A program made the translations under genes and the position numbers. The notes under the pieces were generated by a model, which ran no database searches, was not told where the DNA came from, and saw only the letters and a list, made by a program, of their open reading frames with translations. A stretch of 64,000 nt of DNA from Bacteroidetes bacterium MedPE-SWsnd-G1 (GTDB lineage: Bacteria; Bacteroidota; Bacteroidia; Flavobacteriales; Flavobacteriaceae), in contig MPDD01000005.1 of NCBI GenBank assembly GCA_001874265.1, forward strand, positions 58,072-122,071, given 5' to 3'. Positions 27,431 through 34,116 of this stretch are shown piece by piece (positions within the stretch are counted from its first letter, which is position 1; each line of letters starts with the position of its first letter).

Positions 27431-27457
27431 TGCCCCCTTGAGCGCAGTCGAAGGGTC
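27431..27457. repeat. Short interspersed repeat, copy 3
   Basis: GCCCCCTTGAGCGCAGTCG followed by AAGGGTCT, in the aspS-ferritin gap just before the aspS terminator. Closest of the three to the family consensus I recall. Confidence 0.6.
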
Positions 27458-27465
27458 TCATAATT

Positions 27466-27500
27466 AAAATCCTGATTTCACTTGAAATTAGGATTTTTTT
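27466..27500 (+). terminator. Terminator of aspS
   Basis: A 14-bp stem (27466-27479 with 27484-27497, one G-U pair), 4-base loop and T tract to 27500. Confidence 0.88.
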
Positions 27501-27517
27501 ATTTAGAACCGTTCAAC

Positions 27518-27548
27518 TTGGTTTTACAAGTAACGATACCTAACTTTG
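27518..27548 (+). promoter_or_regulatory. Promoter of ferritin gene
   Basis: TTG at 27518-27520, 20-base spacer, TAACTTTG at 27541-27548: a near-consensus Bacteroidota promoter, 28 bases before the start. Confidence 0.7.
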
Positions 27549-27576
27549 AAATTCTAATCAGCATAAAAAGACAATC

Positions 27577-28083
27577 ATGATATCAGAAAATATAGAAAAG
27601 TCATTAAACTCTCAGATAAAATTAGAAGCACAAGCTTCAATGCAATATTTATCCATGGCATCTTGGGCAGAAATTAACGGATACAATGGTGTGGCTGGGT
27701 TCTTTTACAATCAATCTGAAGAAGAAAAAACACACATGCTAAAGTTGATTAAATTCGTAAATGAACGTGGTGGTGTTGCTGAAATTCCAGCATTAGAAAA
27801 ACCAGAAAGTGAGTTTGAATCATTACAAGAGTTATTTACAACCTTTTTAACAAGCGAAGAAAAAGTAACACACAATGTAAATTTAATTGTTTTTGAGTGT
27901 TTGGAGGTAAAAGACTACACCACTCATAATTTTATGCAATGGTATGTTGCTGAACAGACTGAAGAAGAGGCCTTGGCAAGAACAATCTTAGATAAATTAA
28001 GAATTATTGGAGACGATAAAGGAGGTCTATACTTATTCGACAGAGACATAGAAAGTTTAGATGTAAAAACCGAAGAAGCTTAA
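27577..28083 (+). CDS. ftnA: Non-heme ferritin
   Basis: Cytoplasmic iron-storage protein, 168 residues, expected to form a 24-mer. Ferroxidase-site residues are present at the usual positions: Glu17, Glu50 and His53 (SEEEKTHML), and Glu plus Gln in EQTEEEALA near 130. No heme-ligand Met typical of bacterioferritin is evident at residue 52. It has its own strong promoter. Iron-dependent control is usual for ferritins but I see no recognisable Fur box. Confidence 0.95.
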   Translation: MISENIEKSLNSQIKLEAQASMQYLSMASWAEINGYNGVAGFFYNQSEEEKTHMLKLIKFVNERGGVAEIPALEKPESEFESLQELFTTFLTSEEKVTHNVNLIVFECLEVKDYTTHNFMQWYVAEQTEEEALARTILDKLRIIGDDKGGLYLFDRDIESLDVKTEEA

Positions 28084-28105
28084 TGCTTATTTAGAATAGT
28101 TCTTA

Positions 28106-28113
28106 TATATTTG
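28106..28113 (+). promoter_or_regulatory. -7 box of Cys-rich microprotein gene
   Basis: TATATTTG, 35 bases before the ATG at 28149. Confidence 0.5.
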
Positions 28114-28148
28114 CGCTTTATTTTAATTAAATCTAAATAAGGCGTTAT

Positions 28149-28298
28149 ATGTTGATCATTGGATCTTGTGTTGGTGGTGATGGCGGTGCTTCTGTTTCTG
28201 GTTGTTCTATGGACTGTGGTAAGAAGAAAAAGTGTTGTAAGAAATTCAAGAAAAAAGGGAAAACAAATTGTAAAAGATGCCCTAGGTTGTTTGATTAA
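28149..28298 (+). CDS. Cys- and Lys-rich microprotein, function unknown
   Basis: A 49-residue frame with seven cysteines (7, 19, 23, 29, 30, 41, 44) and a strongly basic middle. The second half reads MDCGKKKKCCKKFKKKGK and ends with CKRCP. The Cys spacing (CxxxC, CC, CxxC) suggests a small metal-binding (zinc or iron-sulphur) knuckle. I recall similar tiny CCKK...CxxCP proteins in other Flavobacteriia but cannot verify this. A shorter start at the ATG at 28209 would leave 29 residues with the most characteristic part. It has its own -7 box and lies between ferritin and the ClC gene. Another open frame overlaps it (TTG at 28159, 72 residues), which I reject. Confidence 0.55.
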   Translation: MLIIGSCVGGDGGASVSGCSMDCGKKKKCCKKFKKKGKTNCKRCPRLFD

Positions 28299-28340
28299 AT
28301 TTCAATGTCAGGCATTTAGTAGGTATTCACCGAATGATAA

Positions 28341-30122
28341 ATGCCAAAAACTACAGAACTACTTCGTAAATTTCTAATTTGGAAATACAAACATATTTCC
28401 GAAAGACAATTCGTCTATATCTTAAGTATTCTTGTTGGTTTATTAGCCGGTTTAGGAACCGTAACTCTAAAAAATTTAACGCACTATATTCAATTATTAC
28501 TAGAGGGTAATATTATTAAAGACTATGCTGGTTTCTATTTCGTTTTCCCAATTATTGGGCTGTCATTAGTATTTATATATCAGAAATACATTCTTAAACG
28601 AAATATAAGTCATGGTATAACCTCAGCACTGCACTCAATTTCTCGTAGAAATGGTATTATAAAACCTTTTAAAATTTATGCTCCTTTAATCGCAGCTCCA
28701 TTAACCGTAGGTTTTGGAGGTTCTGTTGGGTTACAAGGACCGGCCGTAACTGTGGCTTCGGCAATAGGCTCGAACATTTCTCAATTGTTTCATATCAATG
28801 CAAAAACCAGAATGCTTTTGATTGGATGTGCAACTGCCGGATCTTTAGCCGCTATGTTCAAGGCTCCCGTTGCCGCGATTATATTTGCTGTTGAGATATT
28901 TGCGTTAGATTTAGCCTTTGCTTCTCTAATTCCTCTTTTATTGGCTTCGGTTTCTGCTATCTTAACGTCTTATTTATTCCTGGGTTCTGATTCGTTTTTT
29001 GGATTTGATTTACAAGATACTTTCGAAATAAAAGATCTTATTTTTTACATAATTCTAGGAGTGGGTACCGGAATAGCGAGTATTTATTTTAGTAAGATGT
29101 ACTTCTACATTACCCAGTTCTTTAAACGAATTACCAATCCAATAAAAAAACTAATTATTGGTGGAATTGCCATTGGAATAATGCTGTATTTCATTCCGCC
29201 GTTATATGGTGAGGGATTCGATTTAATGAATGATTTATTACTTGGAAACAATATTCGTGCACTTAGGCAAACACCTTTTGATGCCGATTTAACCAATATT
29301 TGGATTGTAATCGGTCTTTTAATCGGGATTACATTTTTTAAAGCGATTGCAATGACAACGACATTTGCTGCTGGTGGTGTGGGTGGAATTTTCATTCCCA
29401 CCTTATTTATGGGTAGTACCATAGGTAATATTGTAGCAAAAGTCATAAACAACATTGGATTTGGCTTTTCTGTAAACGAATCTAGCTTTACATTGGTAGG
29501 AATGACAGGCTTACTCGCTGGAGTATTGCATGCTCCTTTAACCGCAATTTTCTTAATTGCAGAAATTACGGGTGGATATGAACTCTTTTTACCATTAATG
29601 ATTGTTGCTGCCATTTCCTTTGCATTTACTAAATACTTTGTAACCAACTCTATTTACACCTCCGAATTAGCTAAAAAAGGGCAACTTATCACTCACAATA
29701 AGGATAGTAATGTACTAATGATGATGAAAATTGATAAAATAATTGAGCAAAATTTTATTTCTCTTTCACCTGAAATGAAACTAGGCGAAATTGTAAAAAA
29801 TGCGGTAGCAAAATCATCTCGAAATCATTTCCCAGTAGTTAATGCTGATAACGAATTTCTTGGAATTTTACGCTTAGATGATATTAGGCATATAATGTTT
29901 GACACTGAATTGTATGAAAAAATTACGGTTAAAAAGTTAATGCATAACGCACCAGATATCATCGATTACGATAATGATTCAGTACCCATAATTATGAAGA
30001 AGTTCAAATATTCTAGCGCTTGGAACTTACCCGTTATCAAAGATGGTAAATATTTTGGATTTATATCAAAATCTAAATTACTGACCGTTTACAGGCGGAA
30101 ATTGGTAGAAGTTACGCATTGA
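28341..30122 (+). CDS. ClC family chloride channel/transporter with CBS domains
   Basis: A 593-residue inner-membrane protein of the CLC family with about 10-12 hydrophobic segments (residues 25-430) and a C-terminal pair of CBS domains (about 455-590, LGEIVKNAVAKSSRNHFPVV and YSSAWNLPVIKDGKYFGFIS). The selectivity-filter region GFGGSVGLQGPAV is clear, but the residue corresponding to the gating glutamate (E148 in E. coli ClcA) is Gln132. The internal proton glutamate position (E203) also appears to be non-acidic (FAVEIF). By analogy with studied E-to-Q mutants, proton coupling may be lost and the protein might conduct chloride passively; this is inference. The GAGGVGGIFIP-like AAGGVGGIFIPTL is present near residue 350. 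It follows the microprotein gene by 42 bases. Confidence 0.92.
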   Translation: MPKTTELLRKFLIWKYKHISERQFVYILSILVGLLAGLGTVTLKNLTHYIQLLLEGNIIKDYAGFYFVFPIIGLSLVFIYQKYILKRNISHGITSALHSISRRNGIIKPFKIYAPLIAAPLTVGFGGSVGLQGPAVTVASAIGSNISQLFHINAKTRMLLIGCATAGSLAAMFKAPVAAIIFAVEIFALDLAFASLIPLLLASVSAILTSYLFLGSDSFFGFDLQDTFEIKDLIFYIILGVGTGIASIYFSKMYFYITQFFKRITNPIKKLIIGGIAIGIMLYFIPPLYGEGFDLMNDLLLGNNIRALRQTPFDADLTNIWIVIGLLIGITFFKAIAMTTTFAAGGVGGIFIPTLFMGSTIGNIVAKVINNIGFGFSVNESSFTLVGMTGLLAGVLHAPLTAIFLIAEITGGYELFLPLMIVAAISFAFTKYFVTNSIYTSELAKKGQLITHNKDSNVLMMMKIDKIIEQNFISLSPEMKLGEIVKNAVAKSSRNHFPVVNADNEFLGILRLDDIRHIMFDTELYEKITVKKLMHNAPDIIDYDNDSVPIIMKKFKYSSAWNLPVIKDGKYFGFISKSKLLTVYRRKLVEVTH

Positions 30123-30129
30123 TTTTTTG

Positions 30130-30137
30130 TACCTTTG
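30130..30137 (+). promoter_or_regulatory. -7 box of small membrane protein gene, leaderless arrangement
   Basis: TACCTTTG, four bases (CACC), then ATG at 30142. It overlaps a longer frame beginning with TTG at 30127, arguing against that start. Confidence 0.6.
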
Positions 30138-30141
30138 CACC

Positions 30142-30369
30142 ATGAAGTATCTTATTTCTTTTTTAACGATTTTATCATTTGCTAGTATCGCTTATGGCTA
30201 TTTCGGAACTTCTGAATTCTCGCAAAAATTCATTGGTTTTGGTGTTGTTGGTATTTTTCTAGTGGTATTTCCTTTATTTTCTTACCATAGATGGAAAGAT
30301 AAAAACATGAAAGATTATATCATTAACAATGAAAATCTTAAAAAAATGCGCGACAACGAAAAGCGTTAA
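30142..30369 (+). CDS. Small membrane protein, two predicted TM segments
   Basis: A 75-residue protein with two hydrophobic segments (about 3-20 and 30-50) and a charged C-terminal tail (YHRWKDKNMKDYIINNENL). I do not recognise a named family, though small proteins of this kind next to tadA are familiar from related genomes. The ATG at 30142 is chosen because a -7 box ends four bases before it. Its stop codon overlaps the convergent tadA stop: the shared TTAA at 30366-30369 provides both. Confidence 0.7.
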   Translation: MKYLISFLTILSFASIAYGYFGTSEFSQKFIGFGVVGIFLVVFPLFSYHRWKDKNMKDYIINNENLKKMRDNEKR

Positions 30370-30815
30370 TTTAGATTTCGTTTTTCAATAAAAAAACGTT
30401 TCATAATCTTGGAGCAATCCTCAGCCAAAACCCCTCTTACAACTTCTGTTTTAGGATGTAAAGTAGTTTTCAGTTTTTCATATCCTCTTTGTTCATCAGA
30501 AGCGCCAAAAACAATCTTACCAATTTGGGTCCAATAACTAGCTCCTGCACACATTTGACAAGGTTCTAATGTTACATATAAGGTACAGTCCATTAAATAT
30601 TTTCCTCCTAAAAAGTCTGCCGCAGAAGTAAACGCTTGCATTTCGGCATGTGCGGTTACATCGTTCAAGGTTTCTGTTAAATTATGCGCTCGTGCAATAA
30701 TTTTATCTTTACAAACCACAACTGCACCCACAGGAACTTCGCCCTTATCAAATGCCATTTCTGCTTCTTGTAAAGCGCGTTTCATAAAATAAGTGTCGTC
30801 GAATGGATTTTGCAT
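30366..30815 (-). CDS. tadA: tRNA adenosine(34) deaminase / nucleoside deaminase
   Basis: Zinc-dependent deaminase converting A34 to inosine in tRNA-Arg(ACG). The 149-residue protein has HAEM (metal His and catalytic Glu) near residue 60 and PCQMCAGA near residue 90, with the N-terminal FMKRALQEAEMAFDKGEVPVG of TadA. Guanine deaminase relatives are similar, but the length and sequence favour TadA. A longer frame reaches 30947, but it would run across the dxs start; the ATG at 30815 has a -7 box four bases upstream. It diverges from dxs with only 28 bases between the start codons. Confidence 0.9.
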   Translation of the reverse strand: MQNPFDDTYFMKRALQEAEMAFDKGEVPVGAVVVCKDKIIARAHNLTETLNDVTAHAEMQAFTSAADFLGGKYLMDCTLYVTLEPCQMCAGASYWTQIGKIVFGASDEQRGYEKLKTTLHPKTEVVRGVLAEDCSKIMKRFFIEKRNLN

Positions 30816-30851
30816 ACAACAAAGATAGTCGTAGTTTTGCTGCATGCAAAA
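30808..30851. promoter_or_regulatory. Symmetrical divergent promoters of tadA and dxs
   Basis: Plus strand: TTTTG (30808-30812), 19-base spacer, TAGTTTTG (30832-30839), four bases, dxs ATG (30844). Minus strand: TTTTG ending at 30847, 19-base spacer, TATCTTTG (30820-30827), four bases, tadA ATG (30815). Each -33 box lies in the other gene's first codons (ATG CAA AA...). Confidence 0.75.
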
Positions 30852-32616
30852 AAGCCTGCTACAACATATTAACAATCCTGACGATTTGCGAAAATTATCG
30901 TCTGATGAACTACTAGTTGTGGCACAAGAATTACGCGATTTTATCATAAATATTGTCGCAACTAAAGAAGGTCATTTAGGCGCTAGTTTAGGCGTTGTAG
31001 AATTGACCATTGCCTTGCACTTTATTTTTGACACACCAAATGATCAATTAATTTGGGATGTTGGCCACCAAGCCTATGGTCATAAAATTCTTACCGAAAG
31101 AAAAGATGTTTTTCATACAAATAGACGCTTAAATGGAATTTCTGGTTTTCCAAAAATGGCAGAAAACCAATACGATGCGTTCGGCGTTGGTCATAGTTCT
31201 ACATCTATTTCCGCCGCGTTAGGAATGGCTATTGCCTCAAACCTAAAAGGTGAAACTGAAAAACAACATATTGCAGTAATTGGGGACTCCTCCATTGCAT
31301 CAGGAATGGCTTTTGAGGCCTTGAACCATGCTGGCGTATCTGATGCCAATCTCCTAATTGTATTAAACGACAACACTATGGGAATTGACCCAAGTGTTGG
31401 TGCATTAAAAGAATATTTTGCCAACGTTAAAGCAGGAAAGGCTGTTCGGAAAAACAATATAATTGAAGCGCTAAATTTCAATTATTCAGGTCCGATAAAT
31501 GGTCATGATTTAAAGGCGCTTTTAAAAGAACTTGAACGCTTAAAATCTGTAAAAGGGCCTAAGTTTTTACATGTGATAACAACGAAAGGTAAAGGTCTAA
31601 AAAAGGCTGAACAAGATCAGGTAAAATATCATGCTCCTGGAAAATTCAATGCTAAGACGGGAGAACTTATTGCAAAATCAACTGTAATCCAACCTCCAAA
31701 ATATCAAGATGTATTTGGGCATACCATTGTTGAGTTAGCGGAGAAAAACAAAAACATTATTGGAATTACCCCAGCCATGCCTACAGGTAGTTCTTTAAAA
31801 TATATGTTAGAGAAATTTCCGGATAGAGCATTTGATGTAGGAATTGCCGAACAACATGCCGTAACCTTAGCCGCCGGAATTGCAACACAAGGATTGATTC
31901 CGTTTTGTAATATTTACTCAACATTTCTGCAGCGCGCGTACGACCAAGTAATTCATGACGTTGCTCTACAAAATTTACCGGTTGTATTTTGTTTAGATCG
32001 GTCAGGATTAGTCGGTGAAGATGGTGCAACCCATCATGGTGTTTTTGATATTTCCTATTTAAGAATCATCCCGAACCTAATCGTATTTGCGCCCTTAAAT
32101 GAAAAGGAATTACGTAATATAATGTACACAGTTCAATTAGGATTAGAACACCCTATTGCAATCAGATACCCAAGAGGCAGGGGTACAACTACAAATTGGA
32201 AAACACCTTTTTCTAAAATTGAATTTGGCAAAGGAGAACAAATTTCAGAAGGTGATAAACTAGGCGTTCTAAGTATAGGAACCATCGGAAATACAATTAT
32301 TGAAATTGAAAAAGAATTACCTATAAATACCATTGCCCATTTTAATATGCGGTTTGTAAAGCCTTTGGATGAAACAATGTTACATGACATATTTAAATCG
32401 TTCGATAACATTATAACCATAGAAGATGGTTCCGTAAAAGGTGGATTTGGATCTGCAATTTTAGAATTTGCAGCTGCGCATAACTATAAAAATAAGACAA
32501 TTAAATGCTTAGGTGTTCCCGATCATTTTATTGAACACGGTACAGTCTCTGAACTGCATGAAATTGCTGGGCTTGATAAGGCAAGTATCTTAAAGGAAAT
32601 TGAAACGCTTCTTTAA
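30844..32616 (+). CDS. dxs: 1-deoxy-D-xylulose-5-phosphate synthase
   Basis: Thiamine-diphosphate enzyme condensing pyruvate and glyceraldehyde 3-phosphate, the entry step of the MEP isoprenoid pathway. The 590-residue protein shows GHLGASLGVVELTIALH, WDVGHQAYGHKIL, the ThDP-binding GDSSIASGMAFEALN with NDN, and the transketolase-like second half with DVGIAEQHAVTLAAG and the C-terminal domain. Length is at the low end of the family (590-640), with no obvious missing block. Start ATG at 30844 is fixed by the promoter. Its stop overlaps the dgt stop (TTAA at 32613-32616). Confidence 0.97.
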   Translation: MQKSLLQHINNPDDLRKLSSDELLVVAQELRDFIINIVATKEGHLGASLGVVELTIALHFIFDTPNDQLIWDVGHQAYGHKILTERKDVFHTNRRLNGISGFPKMAENQYDAFGVGHSSTSISAALGMAIASNLKGETEKQHIAVIGDSSIASGMAFEALNHAGVSDANLLIVLNDNTMGIDPSVGALKEYFANVKAGKAVRKNNIIEALNFNYSGPINGHDLKALLKELERLKSVKGPKFLHVITTKGKGLKKAEQDQVKYHAPGKFNAKTGELIAKSTVIQPPKYQDVFGHTIVELAEKNKNIIGITPAMPTGSSLKYMLEKFPDRAFDVGIAEQHAVTLAAGIATQGLIPFCNIYSTFLQRAYDQVIHDVALQNLPVVFCLDRSGLVGEDGATHHGVFDISYLRIIPNLIVFAPLNEKELRNIMYTVQLGLEHPIAIRYPRGRGTTTNWKTPFSKIEFGKGEQISEGDKLGVLSIGTIGNTIIEIEKELPINTIAHFNMRFVKPLDETMLHDIFKSFDNIITIEDGSVKGGFGSAILEFAAAHNYKNKTIKCLGVPDHFIEHGTVSELHEIAGLDKASILKEIETLL

Positions 32617-33953
32617 AGAACTTCTCCCTTTATTTTCTTATTCAATAGAATTGCATATCCATCGGACATTCCTGAAACAAAACTACAGATAGAAAAAATA
32701 CGATCGTATACTTCTTTTTTCTCTGTTTGTAAGTTTTCTGGTAATAAACGCAAGACAAGTTTATCGTAGTTAGAAGCTTTGTTTTCAAAATTATTATTCA
32801 CGGCTGTAATAAAGACATCTAGCAAATCAGAAATAATTTTATAGCCAGCCACCTCTTTCTCGATTACCTCGCTACTCCTATAAATTTTCTCTACACTTAT
32901 TTTAATAATATCATTTATTTGGGCTTCGTACTTGCACTTATCTAACAATGATTTATTAAAGTTTCCGCTTAAAATAGCATCTTCGTTTTTCAAGAAAACA
33001 GCGACGGCTTCATTGATTAAGTTGCCAATTGCCAATGCTCGAAGGTAACTTACTCTGTCTTTCTTTGTTTTTAATTGATAGTACTTCTCGGAATTGATTG
33101 TGTCTCTTACCAAGTTTATCAAATATTCAAGGGCAAAATCCTCGTCAATTAATCCAAGGTTTATACCGTCTTCAAAATCTATAATGGTATAACAAATATC
33201 ATCTGCTGCTTCTACTAGATATGCTAATGGGTGTCTGTTATAAGCAAGGTCTTTATCGTCTCTGAGTTTTGATAATCCTAATTCTGAAACAACATCTTTA
33301 AAAGCGCCAATATCTGATTGAAATACGCCATATTTTTTATCTACAATATGGTCACTAGGCTTTTTAGATAACGATTCTTTTGGGTACTTCATAAATGCTC
33401 CCAAAGTAGCATAAGACAAGCGCAATCCTCCTTCTACACCTTCTCTACTTTCGGTTAATATTTTAAATCCGTTTGCATTCCCTTCAAAATCAATTACATC
33501 TTGCCATTGTTTATCTGAAAGTTGGTTTTGATATTGTTTTCCGTTTCCAGACTTAAAATACTCTCCTATGGCTTTTTCTCCAGAATGCCCAAAAGGTGGG
33601 TTTCCTATATCATGTGCTAGCGCAGCTGCTGCTACAATAGCACCAAAATCATTAGCCTGATATCCGTTTTCAACTAGACTAGGATACTTTTTAAGAAGTT
33701 CTTTTCCAACAATTCGTCCTAAAGAACGAGCTACCGAACTAACCTCTAAACTATGTGTTAAACGGGTATGAACAAAATCCGTTTTTGACAATGGAACTAC
33801 TTGTGTTTTATCTTGTAAACTTCTGAATGAATCCGAAAAAATAATTCTATCATAATCAACCTCGAAACCTAATCTAGTTTCATCTTGATCTTTTCTTAAC
33901 CTTACAGATGTGTCTCCAAAACGCTTTAAAGAAAGTAATTGTTCCCAGTTCAT
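32613..33953 (-). CDS. dgt: Deoxyguanosinetriphosphate triphosphohydrolase
   Basis: Hydrolyses dGTP (or dNTPs) to deoxynucleoside and triphosphate. The 446-residue HD-domain protein has RTRLTHSLEV-type motif (VHTRLTHSLEVSSVAR), AALAHDIGNPPFGHSGE with the HD pair, and YLVEAADDICYTIIDFEDG, which carries the third and fourth metal-site residues. Length suits the E. coli-type Dgt. It converges on dxs with a 4-base overlap of stop codons. The start codon is 163 bases from the phosphate receptor gene, whose Pho boxes lie in that gap. Confidence 0.95.
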   Translation of the reverse strand: MNWEQLLSLKRFGDTSVRLRKDQDETRLGFEVDYDRIIFSDSFRSLQDKTQVVPLSKTDFVHTRLTHSLEVSSVARSLGRIVGKELLKKYPSLVENGYQANDFGAIVAAAALAHDIGNPPFGHSGEKAIGEYFKSGNGKQYQNQLSDKQWQDVIDFEGNANGFKILTESREGVEGGLRLSYATLGAFMKYPKESLSKKPSDHIVDKKYGVFQSDIGAFKDVVSELGLSKLRDDKDLAYNRHPLAYLVEAADDICYTIIDFEDGINLGLIDEDFALEYLINLVRDTINSEKYYQLKTKKDRVSYLRALAIGNLINEAVAVFLKNEDAILSGNFNKSLLDKCKYEAQINDIIKISVEKIYRSSEVIEKEVAGYKIISDLLDVFITAVNNNFENKASNYDKLVLRLLPENLQTEKKEVYDRIFSICSFVSGMSDGYAILLNKKIKGEVL

Positions 33954-34012
33954 ACCTAATATTTAGTGCTTGCAATATAGTTGTTTTTAAGAAAAAGCAT
34001 TGTGCAAACTTC

Positions 34013-34074
34013 TTAACATTATCTAAACATATTAATGACCTTGATTTAATAACTAGGTAACATTCCCTTTACAT
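34013..34074 (+). promoter_or_regulatory. Pho-box-like repeats upstream of phosphate-island receptor
   Basis: TTAACAT (34013), TAAACAT (34024), GTAACAT (34057) and TTTACAT (34068). Spacings are 11, 33 and 11 bp, so all lie on one helical face. A GATATTTG box follows 8 bases later (34083-34090). This is the 7+4 direct-repeat layout of PhoB/PhoP sites. Confidence 0.65.
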
Positions 34075-34116
34075 ATCTACTAGATATTTGCGCCAGATAA
34101 AAAGACGAAAACTAAA

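Noticed and set aside
28159..28377. 72-residue hydrophobic frame (TTG start)
   Set aside because: Runs into the ClC gene, has no ATG, and overlaps the Cys-rich frame, which has a promoter and meaningful Cys spacing.
29105..29647. 180-residue antisense frame within the ClC gene
   Set aside because: Shadow of a coding sequence of strong composition; no promoter and no recognisable domain.
30127..30141. TTG start adding five residues to the small membrane protein
   Set aside because: It overlaps the -7 box; the ATG at 30142 has the same four-base spacing as other genes here.
30816..30947. N-terminal extension of tadA
   Set aside because: It would cross the dxs start and promoter; extra sequence is Ser/Cys-rich and unlike TadA.
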